DNA of 64,000 nt from Zelopaecilomyces penicillatus (taxonomy: Eukaryota; Ascomycota; Sordariomycetes; Hypocreales; Pseudodiploosporaceae), in the NCBI GenBank assembly GCA_005765155.1, contig VCCP01000004.1:4216001-4280000 (forward strand), given 5' to 3'. A program made the translations under genes and the position numbers. Shown here one piece after another: positions 34,819-46,199 of this stretch. The notes under the pieces were generated by a model. That model did not search any database, had not been told where the DNA came from, and saw only the letters and a program-made list of their open reading frames with translations. Within the stretch, counting starts at the first letter, position 1; each line of letters starts with the position of its first letter.

Positions 34819-36879
34819 TCATAGCTTGCTAGTCCTTTCGTCACTGACGATGGCACCACTCATCATCGCTGGGTCCGGTGCCACGGCTCCAAAGAGGACA
34901 ACTTCTCTTCCGCCCCTGGAACCCCACCATGACACCGCAAGTGCGGCCCTTTCCACGTCCATCTCTCCGTTGACAAGAACGTCAACAAATCTCTCCTTCA
35001 CTGGTGCCCTCAGTCTTGGGTTTGAAATCTCATTGAGCACCTGGGCAGTGATTGTGAGCCACTCCTCAACCAAAGGTAACGGCACAAACGGCAGCGCATC
35101 TACCAGTGCTAATGTAAGTGCACTCTGCTCCGAGAGCTGCTGAGCTTCGTTCTCCAGGGCGTTCTCGGGAGCCGAATTAGGCGGAGGCGGAAGAGGGTCC
35201 GTTCCCGCAGTTGAAATGTAGGATCGCAACATCTCGAGCAAGGTCTCGGAGAGGTGGGGCTCTATTGCGGCGATAGGGAAAGGGGGTGAGATTATCTGCA
35301 TCACTGTCTTGAAGGCTAGACGGAACTGGCGCGGCGAGATGTGATGCGGGAACGATTCGAATAGTTTGACGATGTAATAAGGGGTGATGGCAATCGTGAG
35401 GGGGCTGTGCTGGGGACACGAAAGTACGGATAGAATGGCACTGTGTGAAGATTCAAACAGCTCTACCATAGCAGGCGTCATGGGCCCATTGTGAGAGAGG
35501 TAAGCCGTAGCTGGCTTGACGATGAGGGCCTCACAGGCATCAGTAGAAAGCGACAGCGGTAGGTGTTCAGCAACACCGAGATAGAATAGATCCAACGTTC
35601 TCAGAAGATGGGTTGTTGGCACAGGCGCGTTTTCAACAGGCCGGATTTCTTTGAGAAACATATCGCATGCCAGAGGTTTCCGGCACAGGACGTCAATAGA
35701 CGTCAAGTACGTAAATGAATACACCTGGAAAACGCTGTTTCCATTCCTCGAGGAAATAAAGTATAGGTTCCGCAGGATGTGCAGCGACTTGACAGCAATA
35801 GCTGATGAAGCCATATCATTCAACATGCGAGGATCTAAGAGACTTCTCGAAACAATGGCCTGAAGAATCATCACAACGCCAAACATCAGCTTCCTCAGAG
35901 TCTGCCACAGTGCTGGCCAGGTAGTCTGGAGCGTGTCAACGCTCAGTCTTTCTGCCTCGAATGCCGGATCGATATGGCTCAATGGGCTATTTGACCACGC
36001 GTCTAGCACTTTGCGGGTGAATATCAATAACGAGTCCTGAGCTTGCATAACCACCCCGGTGTCTGTGGCATGTTGCGCTGCAAACGCTGCGAGCTTGGAG
36101 AGCGGGCCCATATTCCCCATCAAGGGTCGCTTTTCCATGTCTAGCATCAATTGGAATGATGGTGATTGGGGAGACCAGGAGAAGATGTTGGCAGGTGCTT
36201 CGACGATGTTGCTGTTTATGGCTTGCAAAAATTGACCGTCGGCAAAGGCTTCCTCGCTCGTAATTGCCCAGACCACGATTGGTAACAGAGCATTGCAATT
36301 AATTCGAACTTTGTAGTTGTCTGCCAGTAGAGGAAAGGCGAAGTTGAGAGCCAATGCGATGGAAGCAGCCGCAAGAGGGCCATCTTCCGCATGGCTCTCC
36401 AGTGCCATGTTGGCCGCGGTGACAACGGCTTGTTCAACGGTGTGTCTTAGGCTACCGGATAGAAATCGACGGTCGTTGCCTTCCATTCCCATTAGAATAC
36501 CGGAGAGTACCAGCAGATGCTGCCATCTTTTCGAATACTCGTCTGCACCCTTCACAACCGCCCGTGTCCAATCGTCGCATTTGATCCCGCCACCTTCCCG
36601 AGGCTCTTTCCCCTTTGCGTTTTCGATCTGATTTTCGCCGACTCGTATCGCGGCCGTGTTGTAGATACTGATGATGCGCACGGCGGTCCTTAATCCATCA
36701 GGCCGCTGCCAAATCGCATTGGCCGTTAATAGTTGGGATGTGAGCACGCCGAGGTTCAACGGGTTGGACAGCTGGGTGAGAAGATGGGCGGTTGTGCCGA
36801 TGATTTGTTCAGTCTTGTCGGCATCGTGGATGTCTCGGTAATGCTGAAGCACTGTGTTGAGCAGTCGGTCAGCAGGCAT
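34819..36879 (-). CDS. pex8: Pex8-like intraperoxisomal peroxin
   Basis: A 686-residue intronless frame. The ATG at 36879 (MPADRLLNTVLQHYRDIHD) is used because the slightly longer frame opens only with TTG. Pex8 is a fungal peroxin on the lumenal face of the peroxisomal membrane that bridges the docking and RING subcomplexes and helps release cargo from Pex5. Support: the protein ends in DERTSKL, a textbook PTS1 signal. Its helical body resembles filamentous-fungal Pex8 (TEQIIGTTAHLLTQLSNPLN, LLRTLDLFYLGVAEHLP, TITAQVLNEI). An RL-x5-QH motif at residues 5-13 resembles a degenerate PTS2, as reported in some yeast Pex8 proteins, but the last position does not fit the consensus. No enzymatic motif is seen. 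It is divergent from the TMEM170-like gene, 377 bp apart. Confidence 0.85.
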   Translation of the reverse strand: MPADRLLNTVLQHYRDIHDADKTEQIIGTTAHLLTQLSNPLNLGVLTSQLLTANAIWQRPDGLRTAVRIISIYNTAAIRVGENQIENAKGKEPREGGGIKCDDWTRAVVKGADEYSKRWQHLLVLSGILMGMEGNDRRFLSGSLRHTVEQAVVTAANMALESHAEDGPLAAASIALALNFAFPLLADNYKVRINCNALLPIVVWAITSEEAFADGQFLQAINSNIVEAPANIFSWSPQSPSFQLMLDMEKRPLMGNMGPLSKLAAFAAQHATDTGVVMQAQDSLLIFTRKVLDAWSNSPLSHIDPAFEAERLSVDTLQTTWPALWQTLRKLMFGVVMILQAIVSRSLLDPRMLNDMASSAIAVKSLHILRNLYFISSRNGNSVFQVYSFTYLTSIDVLCRKPLACDMFLKEIRPVENAPVPTTHLLRTLDLFYLGVAEHLPLSLSTDACEALIVKPATAYLSHNGPMTPAMVELFESSHSAILSVLSCPQHSPLTIAITPYYIVKLFESFPHHISPRQFRLAFKTVMQIISPPFPIAAIEPHLSETLLEMLRSYISTAGTDPLPPPPNSAPENALENEAQQLSEQSALTLALVDALPFVPLPLVEEWLTITAQVLNEISNPRLRAPVKERFVDVLVNGEMDVERAALAVSWWGSRGGREVVLFGAVAPDPAMMSGAIVSDERTSKL

Positions 36880-37256
36880 GGTGAAGGCCCTGGCGAATGA
36901 CAATCTGCTCGATCGTTGGATATGCGCAGCTTGCTGTCGAGTTTGAAGAAGCTGATGCTCATGCGAAATATGTTGCAGGTCTTGACGCGGCTTAGGTGAT
37001 CGGTGGTTACACGAGCTTCTGCCGAGGCACGAAATGACGTCTCATGCAAGCACAGCGCTGGACCTGAATTCTCCACTAAAAACATTTACAGGGGCTCTGA
37101 TAGCTACCATTTATCTTGTGTCTGCATCATCACATTGCCAAATCTCCAAGTTCGGAACACGGGGCCAACTCCCGTAAGGGAGGACAGCGAAGTATGCCTA
37201 ATGTCCATTCCAATACTACGGCCGCGTAGGCAATGTGCTAAACAACATTTCCGCAG
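36880..37256. promoter_or_regulatory. Divergent region, pex8 / TMEM170-like
   Basis: These 377 bp lie between divergent starts. CCGCAG abuts the plus-strand ATG, consistent with an intron in that gene's 5' leader. Confidence 0.45.
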
Positions 37257-37748
37257 ATGGCGTATTCCAATGAACCTCCAGTGGGTTACTTGCCGCCACG
37301 GTTTCCATCCCTGAACATCAAGACGCTCATCGATCCGACACCTGAGAAGAGATACACGCTCTACCACATTTACGATGCGTGGCGGTTTACGGTCATCTGG
37401 ACGCTTGTTGTCTACGCCCTCTTCCACCTTGGTGTTGTGCTCATTACCATGTTCACACATGGATGGAAGAAGTCGTCCCGGAAGTACCTTTGGGTGACGC
37501 CAATTGTGTACCTTTTCGTCGCAGGGCTCGAGGCTATCCTTTCCGGCAGTATTGTCGGCTTAATGTTGGTGTTCTAGACCTGCTTGAAGTTTTAATGAAG
37601 CTGACATTTTCTCGTCTGTTGCGGTAGGCTTGGTGTTGTATATAAAGCGGGATACTACGAGATGAATACTTGGATTCCCTGCACGTGGGCGTTCATCAAC
37701 GTCCTGATCCTGATTATATCTTCGTTTTCGATCTCGGGTGGCCTATGA
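37257..37748 (+). CDS. TMEM170-family integral membrane protein
   Basis: A 142-residue protein from two exons, 37257-37564 and 37628-37748, joined as GSIVGLMLGVVYKAGYYEMN. Three hydrophobic segments are visible: FTVIWTLVVYALFHLGVVLI, then VTPIVYLFVAGLEAILSGSI running on to VGLMLGVVY, and WAFINVLILIISSFSISGGL at the C-terminus. The WxxxY..FH and glycine-rich second helix resemble TMEM170 proteins, which in animals influence ER sheet/tubule balance and nuclear-pore assembly. The N-terminus (SNEPPVGYLPPRFPSLNIK) is the pattern seen in filamentous fungi. The intron is 63 nt with a GTTGGT donor; without splicing the frame stops at LMLVF. Location is probably the ER; function in fungi is not established. 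Confidence 0.82.
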
Positions 37749-38854
37749 ACGAGTATTACCTGAAATTGCGACATTGAAAGGTTGAACCAGGGCTGCTGGA
37801 TTCATGGCGATACACGCCCTACGTACTGGGTGATTGAGTCCTAGACGCAGCTTCCATGACAGTCTCAACAGTCAGGAGCAGGATTGGGAACCAGTATAAT
37901 CTGTGGTTTGAGAAGACAGATCAACTATAATCCTGCACTCGATATACTATTGAGGAATCAAGGTGAGGAGTCAAATCGCCCCGAGCACACTAGCCACCAT
38001 TCTCACATGCTTGAGATTTTCAATCAGCAGGTCCCATACATAATGTCTGGCTTGTCTAAGGTGCAGCTGGAGCTGTTCAACCACATTCCCCGATAGCCCG
38101 GGCTTGTATCAGTTGACGTTGTCCTGTGCAAGGTTCGTACGTTTTATACTGCATGAGCCTAAATGTAGTTTAGAAACGGGGCGAACATGTCTCATGAGTT
38201 GAGCATTTGTCGCCTAAAATAAAGCAAATATGAAATGAGAGTCGCGAAACTTGTGCTATCATATCATTTATTTATTGCTCTGCGAGGACATTCAACCATT
38301 GCCGAATCCACCGAGATTTGCTCCGATCATACCCCATGATACGTACTGGGTGTGCTGTTAGATTGACGGGTGAGCTTCAGTGGTTGCACTAACAGTGAAT
38401 CCACTCAAGTGACCCAACAGCGGCCATTTACTCCAAGCCAGCAGCACGCCACAGCGCCGACGATGTTGGTATTGTTCTGCACAGAACAATTGGTGATTGG
38501 AATCTTAGACCTTCGATCACTCGCCAGTAAACTTGATTAATTTCCTGCCCACGCATTCTGAATGCATGTTGAAGGCCAGCGGATGAACATAGCGCCCTGG
38601 TCCTTTCGTTTCGGCACTCTGAGCGAACCTTGGATACGCTTACGAAGCCAAAATCGAATCCACGTTGCAATCGCCGAGGTGGGAATCTAAGAAACCACAT
38701 AAATTTTGGGGCACGCCAGCCATGACACACTTGCAGAGAGGGTAACTTCTTTTGCGCTATCGCATAGCACCTTGAGGCAGAATTTCTCCCACCATCGGTC
38801 TATTTTTTCTTCTTCTTTTTCATACTCTTGCTTCACAAACGTCACTAGCCCACT
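37749..38854. other. 1.1-kb intergenic stretch
   Basis: This runs between tandem plus-strand genes. It is AT-rich with no recognisable gene or repeat. A pyrimidine-rich tract (TTTTTTCTTCTTCTTTTT) at about 38802-38820 marks the leader of the next gene. Confidence 0.45.
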
Positions 38855-39715
38855 ATGAATGAAGGCCCTCATCGGGCTGGCGGCTTCCCACATAACCGCC
38901 GTGAAGAACACGACTTTGACGACGATGACAGCTTGCCGTGGCCCGTCAACCCCGGACGCGGCTTCGAGGCCCGCAGTGCTGCGGAAAACGAGTTGCTGCT
39001 AAAGCCCTATTTCTCGGGCCAGCCCAAGTCCCTGTCGGGCATCGCACTCCGAGCATTCTGTCTGGGCATGGCCTTGTCTGGTGGCATCATTGCCCTGGTG
39101 GGCATCCTTCTCTTCACAGATAGCCCGGCGTGGCGCCTACCTTTCTTCCTGTGTGCCTTGTCAACCTTTCACTTCCTGGAGTTTTGGTCCACAGCAGAGA
39201 AGAACACCTTGGTAGCCGGCATCGACAGCTTCCTGCTGACTGCCAACTGGCCCTCCTACGCCATCGCCCACTCTGCAGCTTTCTTCGAGTGCTTCATTGT
39301 CAGCACTTTCTTCCCCAACCGGAACTGGGCGCCCTTCCACTCTGGTTCTCTTATTGTAGTGTTGGGCCTTTTCACGGTCATCTGCGGCCAGATTGTTCGC
39401 TCCGTCGCCATGTTGGAAGCAGGGGCAAGCTTCAACCACAGTATCCAGACGAAGAGGGCCGAGTCTCACACCCTCGTCACGACGGGGATTTACGGCATCA
39501 TACGACACCCCAGCTATTTTGGGTTCTTTTATTGGGGTCTGGGGACACAACTGGTGCTTGGAAATACGGTGTGCTTTGTTGGGTATGCAGCGGTCTTGTG
39601 GTATTTCTTCAGTGGAAGGATCAGGATTGAGGAAGGGAAACTGGTTGAATTTTTTCATGATGATTATGTGACATATCGGAGGCAGGTTGGCACCTGGATT
39701 CCTTTCATAGCTTGA
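38855..39715 (+). CDS. ste14: Protein-S-isoprenylcysteine O-methyltransferase (Ste14/ICMT)
   Basis: A 286-residue intronless ER membrane enzyme that methylates the prenylated C-terminal cysteine of CaaX proteins such as Ras, Rho and mating pheromone. A charged N-terminus (EEHDFDDDDSLPWP) precedes several membrane segments. The conserved catalytic region follows: LVTTGIYGIIRHPSYFGFFY, then FFSGRIRIEEGKLVEFF and YVTYRRQVGTWIPFI. The RHPxY motif with the downstream paired Glu is the S-adenosylmethionine-binding signature of the ICMT family. The length is slightly above yeast Ste14 (239) but normal for moulds. It converges on the acyltransferase gene, 273 bp apart. Confidence 0.95.
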   Translation: MNEGPHRAGGFPHNRREEHDFDDDDSLPWPVNPGRGFEARSAAENELLLKPYFSGQPKSLSGIALRAFCLGMALSGGIIALVGILLFTDSPAWRLPFFLCALSTFHFLEFWSTAEKNTLVAGIDSFLLTANWPSYAIAHSAAFFECFIVSTFFPNRNWAPFHSGSLIVVLGLFTVICGQIVRSVAMLEAGASFNHSIQTKRAESHTLVTTGIYGIIRHPSYFGFFYWGLGTQLVLGNTVCFVGYAAVLWYFFSGRIRIEEGKLVEFFHDDYVTYRRQVGTWIPFIA

Positions 39716-39988
39716 TGAGAGCAATATAATGGATGCATTGTCGAAGTAGATACATTATGTGTACGAATGCAAACGACTACGAACACATTCATTTGTAGTG
39801 GCTATTGCGACATAGCTGTCAATCGCAGCTGAAAAGAAAAGTGCCTAACCATGGAGAATATTGCCTCTCAGTAAAGCCGTAAATTCATTTAACACCCACT
39901 CGTTGCTTCCATATTTATATAATTGTTTAACAGAAAAAAAATTACAAAAGATTTTTATAATGACCCGAAAACTTTTCATAAGACTCCA

Positions 39989-41722
39989 TCAGAGTTTCCC
40001 AGCAACACTGGGTGGAGCCGGCATCTTGCTTACGCTCCCATACTTTGCTTGCCAAGCATAAAAGTACATGAGAGCTGCAAAAGGCTGTCCGAAAATGGTG
40101 AATGAGACCCAGAATATGACATTGCCGAGCATTTTGCCACTGTGGCCTAGTTTCATCTTCTCCAGCGGTGCAGTAAGCTTGATGAGCGGGAGCTGAAGGA
40201 ACATGCCAAGGAAGGCAACACCTAGAATGTGTTAATACTTGAACGATGCGTTTCTGTATAAGGTTCTAAGAGGCTTACCAATGATATTGTGCGTGGGGAT
40301 ACCAACGAGGATTTCGTGGAGTACAGCGGAAAGGAAAAAGACGGTGATGCTGGCAGTCCAGGGGCTCCAGCCTCGCCCAATCATGGGCATATAGACATGT
40401 CGTTTGAAGTAAGTATACACTGGCTTATTCCAGGTCCGCCAGTAAGCCCCCAAGCTCTCACTGTTCCACCAATCGTCGTAGAAGGATCTATCACCAAAGC
40501 GCAATACTTCGGCCAATGCATTAAGAAACGACTGGAAGAGGGCGAAGAAACCGGCGAGCCAGATGACTAGAGAAATCGTAGAGAGCTTGAAGAGTCGTTC
40601 GAGGATGGATGGGATATCTAGTGATGTAATCTTGTCAAGCGAATTTTGCAGAACAGGCGTTGCATACTGAACTGTTGCGAACCAGATGAAAACGCCCAGA
40701 CAAAAGATTTCTCCAATTCTCTTAAACACAAAGACCCATCTAATTTTGTCGGTGCGAGGATAAACAGGCTGATATACTAATGTTGGTGCCCACCAAAAGT
40801 AGACCAAGTTGCTGAACGTAATGTTTTGCGGATAGGGGCATGCCTTGTATAGTTCAGGAACCTCCTCTCCCTTGGCAGGATGCAGGTAGGCGTGGCGCAG
40901 ATCACGGTTGGTAAAGGCGTACGATGCTGTCTTGAGCCACACAACAATGGCGTGCATCTCTGTTAACGTGCCAATTAGAGGATGGTGGACGTAAAAGTAT
41001 ACCACAGCGGTGGTGATGGCGAGGGCGAGGGTGATGTTGACACCGTGAAGAAAAGCCACAAGAACCCAAGTTGAGTGGAACGTTTTGCGATCTTCTTCAG
41101 ATGGTCCAGCTGCGCCATCCTTGATGCGTTTTCGCGAGCCTCGTGCGGATTTTGCGGCGGCCAGCTCAATAAGATAGGCGGCAAGGAGATGGCAAGGAAT
41201 GAGGAAATAGAGAACGATTCCGAGAAATATGTCTTGTCGGCTGTAATCGTGGCACCTTATGCAGATCAAAACTCCGTACTAGATTCAACAATGTTAGGAG
41301 GAAAAGAGAAGCGATTGGGAATTTGGCGATCATAGATGGCGCACCTTTTGCATATTCTCAATCATCAATCGAAGATTGCCCACCACTATCAATCACGAAG
41401 ATATTAGCATTCATAACGCAACGCAGCTATACGATAGGCGAACAAGCAGCTTACCCAGTACAATAACCATGAGATTGCGGAATCCCAGGAAGCTTGGCGC
41501 AGCATTGGAATCATGGCTGAGGCATGACGGCCTTGTCTGGGAATGCACAGCGGCAACATGGCGATACTTCTTCTGTGGGCTTTTGCGAATCCTCTCAGCC
41601 GTGGTGCCGTTGGGAGGCTCTACTGACGTCAAGTCTTCGTTTGCTGGGCGAGACACTGCGCCATTGCGCCGAGAGGCAGAGCCATTAGAGGCCGCCACAC
41701 TGGTCGTTGTCGCCGAATTCAT
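39989..41722 (-). CDS. MBOAT acyltransferase of the DGAT1 / sterol O-acyltransferase type
   Basis: A 513-residue ER membrane enzyme from four exons: 41722-41455, 41385-41345, 41278-40279 and 40221-39989. Exon 2 is only 41 nt (VGNLRLMIENMQK). It would esterify diacylglycerol (or sterol) with acyl-CoA to make storage lipid. The joined sequence has the family's order: a Ser/Asn-rich cytosolic N-terminus; NLMVIVLVVGNLRLMIEN; YPQNITFSNLVYFWWAPTLV; the FYDDWWNSESLGAYWRTWN motif (FYxDWWN); and the catalytic histidine in FFLSAVLHEILVGIPTHN. After the last intron come two further membrane segments and a GKMLGNVIFWVSFTIFGQP signature. The NITFSNL..FWWAPTLVYQ segment favours DGAT1 over ACAT, but substrate preference is inference. 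The start is divergent from pfs2 across 1.58 kb. Confidence 0.92.
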
Positions 41723-41823
41723 GTCGTTTTTTTTTTTTTGGAAAGCAATTGGACTGCCAACTGCCTCGATGTTTGTGCTTCAAGGACAAAAAGTCAAAAA
41801 AGGAATTATCCGCGCAAAGTCGC

Positions 41824-41838
41824 CTCTCTCTCTCTCTC
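41824..41838 (+). repeat. (CT)n microsatellite
   Basis: About seven CT units in the divergent promoter, 100 bp before the acyltransferase start. Confidence 0.8.
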
Positions 41839-41946
41839 GCTCTAGCTGGTGGCGGAACAGAGGTAAAGATCGACCGATGATGATGCAAGACCACAGAACA
41901 CCAGTGGTTCGATTGAGTTTAGATGGGGGGTTCACCCAGCTTATCA

Positions 41947-41968
41947 ACACACACACACACACACACAC
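41947..41968 (+). repeat. (AC)11 microsatellite
   Basis: Eleven AC units, followed 29 bp later by a GTACGTACGTACG tract. Likely polymorphic. Confidence 0.9.
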
Positions 41969-43306
41969 CAACAAAACGGTGGCTTTTGCCAATGTGTACG
42001 TACGTACGTCTTGCTTCTTGCTCAGGAACCTGCGTTGGGGGGAATGCCCAGCCTTTTAAATCCGCACCACCAGCCAGTCGGCAAACAGCCTCTTCTGAGC
42101 CTCGGAGGCCGAATGACGACGATGGCGGATCCTCTTCCGGTTCTTCGATACAGATTCCCTTTGCCCTTGCCTGACAGGGGGGGAGGGCTGTTGCAGCACT
42201 CTGATGGAGACTCGAAGGAGGCCTTCAAGGCCTGGGGAGCTATTATTACCTGCATACCCTTGCTGGACGGTTGGGCTGAGCGATCCGAGTAGCGTCGCAC
42301 AAGTGTTATCGGTTGGTCGAGTCCGCACGCAATTTGGCAGCGTTCGCGGAAAACAGCGGGTCTGCAACTCGTTTCTGGTGGCGCCTCTGCATGGACCAGC
42401 AAGAAAAAAAACCTGAGCAATGCAACGGCCCTCTTCTCAAGCATGTGAAACTGCATCTTTTAGCCCCCCCTGATAGCCTGATAGCTGACATAGAGGGTCT
42501 ACAACCACCATATGCTATCTTTGCAAGCATAAACGGTAATCTGTAATAGGGGGGCAATCTTGCCTGCAATGGCAAAATTTGCCTCATCTGCATGGAGTAC
42601 TGTATGGAGGCTTCTTACATATAAGGCTTATAGATGCAGAGCTGAGATACTATATCCAGTAGCCTATTGACAGCGGCATCCCTTGCCTTAAAGCTTGGGT
42701 TCAACTAATGCAGGAGTATCAAATGATGGACACGTCACGTCATTTTGGTATAATTGGTCACCGAAAGAGAGCGGCTTGCAGGCTTGGTGAAGACGCGAAA
42801 TACAAGCATAGGAAAGCGCCAAATTGAAACAACCGTTTGTTTTGATTACTGGATAGCAAAAGGAATCATCCTTGGTGGACAAACTTTATTCGTCGCCATT
42901 AATTGAGTCGCAAAGCCCTCAGCAGCTTTGAAAGTCACGGATTGTTAAAGTTGCTGACTAACCCATATTGGCCTACCAAGTCTCACAACCAGTCACATGA
43001 CAGCGTCAACCTCATGTGGGGCTCGACTGTACGTACCCACTCGGACAGGATGAAAGCTTGCAGAACGTCGCGTTACGCCTTGATCGAACTTCCGAAGCCG
43101 CCAATTCGCATCATCAGATATTCGAGAAGGGCCCATTTGAAAAGCCGATAACGTCGCCTCGAGCAAAGGCAAGGAATTGATAATAGTCTGCGTTCTTAAC
43201 ATTTCCTATCACCCGGGCACAATTGAGACCATTTCACAACAAATCCACCCCCTTCACTCACTTCAAATTGTGGATGCAAAGGGTGCCCTGAGTGAGCGAC
43301 GCGACA

Positions 43307-45705
43307 ATGGCCTATGAGCCTCGGGGTGATCATGGGGAGCGAGGCGGCGGCACGCAAGGCCAAGATGGTGCATTCGTGAAAGTTCGAGGCCGACGTGAGT
43401 TTTGGATTTTTCTTTGATTAATTCTTGGGGGGAGGAGTTTTAAGATCCTAGCATTACATCACCCAAGCTCTGAAGCTCTCTCTTAACCACCACTCGTTCT
43501 TACTTCAATATGGGGCGTTGGTTGGCTTAACGCGCGATGTGTCCGGTGAGAAGCATACTTTTGCGGATGGAAGCTACTATTTGCATACTACTGTTCTGTT
43601 TACTTATTGAACTTTCATTCAATGTATTGTTCAGTGATGCCAATAGGTTCTAGTAACTGTGACCATGGGTTGGAGGCAAAATCTGCTTTTGATCCATTAT
43701 CGCAAGATGCATACTGTTCTTTTTTCCCTTCCCATCAGATTCAATACATCTGCTTGCTATTTTCAAATCTACAACCAGACCAATCCCCCCCCCCCTTCGA
43801 AGGGTTTTACTGCTCATCATGGGCTTTCGGGATACAATCCCATACCAACGCGCTCTGAGGGCTTCGCTAACCCACGATCCCGAAGGACCGGTAACGGATT
43901 ACAGCTCGACGATAACTCATTGGAGCCGCGACCGTACTGCAAACTACAAGGGTTCTTATCATGGCGAAGCTGAGCGCCCTAGCGTTAGCTATATCGTGGA
44001 TGTAAGATGTCTTCCTACTAACCTGCTAAAACTCCTTCCATAGTCAAGCTGACCATTTCTAAAGATGATTCCACCAGCGGGACGGCCAGCACATGCCGCT
44101 GACACAATTCCCATCAAACACCTTCACTCCTCTCTAAACAAGATCAAGCATCCTGTCAATGTCGTCCGCTGGACGCCAGAAGGGCGCAGGCTTCTCACTG
44201 CGTCAACTAGCGGCGAATTCACCCTCTGGAACGGCACAGGATTCAACTTTGAGACCATCATGCAGGCCCATGACTCGGCTATCAGATCTCTAGAGTACTC
44301 CCACAGCGATGACTGGCTAATCTCGGCTGATCACGATGGTGTTATCAAGTACTGGCAGCCAAACTTCAACAACGTACAAAGTATCGACGCTCATTCAGAC
44401 CCTATTCGAGATCTTGCCTTCAGCCCCAACGACTCCAAGTTTGTCACGGCTTCAGATGATTCCACGCTCAAAATCTTTGATTTTGCTCTGGGGTCAATGG
44501 AATCCAAACTTGAGGGCCATGGCTGGGACGCCAAGTCTGTCGATTGGCATCCCACCAAAGGTTTACTTGTTTCGGGTTCCAAAGATCATTTGGTAAAGCT
44601 GTGGGATCCCAGGACAGGTCGATGCCTGACCACTCTTCATGGCCACAAGAGCACCATCACCAAAGTCCTATTCGAGAAGGTACGCGGCGCTTGTCTCGCT
44701 ACGTCAGCCCGAGACCAAACAGCCAGAGTTTTCGATCTCAGAATGATGCGTGATATTTGTCTATTGAAAGGCCACGAGAAGGACATCTCCACCTTGACGT
44801 GGCATCCCATTCATCCCAATTTGCTGTCTACAGGTGGCATGGACGGCTCTCTGTTCCATTATCTCCTGGACACACCCAACCCCCCTCCAGGGCAACCCTT
44901 TACCGTTGCGCCCTATGACAGTCTTGACCCTTCAACAACACCTGCCCAGTCCATCTGGCCTACACACAAGCTTCCATATGCTCACGACTATGCCATCTGG
45001 TCGCTTGACTGGCATCCATTGGGCCACATATTGGCATCTGGTTCCAACGACCGTATCACAAGGTTCTGGACTCGTGCTCGACCAGGCGATAACGACGTCT
45101 TTCAGGACCGGTACCACATTGGCGAAGCTGCTGCGGAAGCTCAGGGCACGTGGGATCGCCGCGGAAATCGACGACAGAGACAAGAAGAAGAACAACAGGA
45201 AATGGAAGATGAGATGGATGCGTTGGTTGACCAAGACGTTCACAAACCCGGACTTCCTGGACTTCCTGGAATCCCTGGTCTTCCTCTAGGTGGCGGGGTT
45301 GTACCAGGGCTTGGCTCTGGCATACCTCCACCACCACCAATGATCCCCGGTGTCGGTTCGCATCCGAATGCCCCTCTCCCACCGCCTCCGTTCCCACTAC
45401 ATGGCTTTAACGGAGGACCTCCACCTCCTTTGCCCGGCATGGACCTAAGTAACCCACCAGATCCAGCACAACTTCTTGAGATAATGAAGAAGGCCGGCGT
45501 TACTTTACCGCCGCCTGGAACCCTTCCTCCGGGGTTTATCCCCCCTCCTGGAGGCATCCCTCCTCCTCCTGGCAGCTTCCAGCTTCCCATTCCACCACCT
45601 CCGATGAGTACCCTGGCCACTGACAGGCGAAGAGCCCCACTACCAAGCCAAGAGGAGAGCCTGCGCCAGGAGCAGCGCCACGGAAACTACAGTAGGGCGA
45701 GGTAG
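43307..45705 (+). CDS. pfs2: Pfs2-type WD40 subunit of the mRNA 3'-end processing (CPF) complex
   Basis: A 614-residue nuclear protein from exons 43307-43394, 43886-44001 and 44065-45705. The N-terminus MAYEPRGDHGERGGGT joins through the first intron to the family block RRPVTDYSSTITHW and then SVSYIVDMIPPAGRPAH. Pfs2 (WDR33 in animals) holds the polyadenylation factor together and helps read the AAUAAA region. Seven WD40 repeats follow, e.g. HPVNVVRWTPEGRRLLTAS, GHGWDAKSVDWHPTKGLLV and YAIWSLDWHPLGHILASGS. After them come a Gln/Glu-rich helix (RQRQEEEQQEMEDEM) and a long Gly/Pro-rich tail with PPPPP runs, as in filamentous-fungal Pfs2. The first intron is 491 nt, very long for this window, and includes an 11-base C run; its branch site (GCTAAC) and acceptor (CGAAG) are acceptable. 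Start choice rests on the phase-exact join. Confidence 0.93.
43395..43885 (+). other. Unusually long (491-nt) first intron of pfs2
   Basis: Donor GTGAGT, branch GCTAAC at about 43865-43870, acceptor CGAAG. Other introns in this window are mostly 50-140 nt. It holds an 11-base C run at 43785-43795. A further internal exon is not needed by the protein alignment. Confidence 0.7.
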
Positions 45706-46199
45706 TGTGACTACGGGTACTAGAATATTTTTCTGTCGTTGCGAACGCGAACTATTGATGCTCTCCATTGCGGCGTTGGTGACAGGGTAGAGTCAGCGGC
45801 CTAGAGTAAACCATTAGATCATCATGAGTGATCATTTATTAGCCCTAGCAGCTCTTCTGGGACTTTGTCTGAATAGTTTAGATGTTATATAAGAGGGTCT
45901 ACTCGTGGAGCTACATATAGACAATCAATTTTTTTTTTTTGCGTGATAGTTATGCTAGTGTACAGATGAAAAGCGCTTCCCCTCTATCCTCACGCTTCTA
46001 TTCTAACATTGTACGTTGTGCGTAAAGGCACTAACTAATCGTAAGAGCTCGTCTATAGCATAATATACGTGACTAGCAAAAGTTTGAGTCAAGACTTCGC
46101 TTTAAGCAAAATGTATCCCCAGGATATGTATCAAAATTCTAGTCTCAGCTTGCTCTATCAGATCTGAATCATGGTTTGTTCTGGCCATTTCTCCTTAAC
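45706..46199. other. Convergent spacer, pfs2 / nuc1
   Basis: A 494-bp AT-rich spacer with a poly-T run at 45930-45939. Holds both 3' UTRs; no gene is seen. Confidence 0.5.

Larger units (their letters stand above)
41723..43306. promoter_or_regulatory. Divergent region with microsatellites, DGAT1 / pfs2
   Basis: This 1.58-kb region lies between divergent starts. It contains a CT run (41824-41838), an AC run (41947-41968) and TACG repeats (41997-42009). A poly-T run sits just upstream of the acyltransferase ATG (41726-41739). No gene is seen. Confidence 0.55.

Noticed and set aside
39161..39724. 187-codon minus-strand frame
   Set aside because: Antisense to ste14 over its conserved membrane core.
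41376..42059. 227-codon plus-strand frame
   Set aside because: Covers the antisense of DGAT1 exon 1 and runs into CT and AC microsatellites (coding a His-Thr run); not a protein-like sequence.
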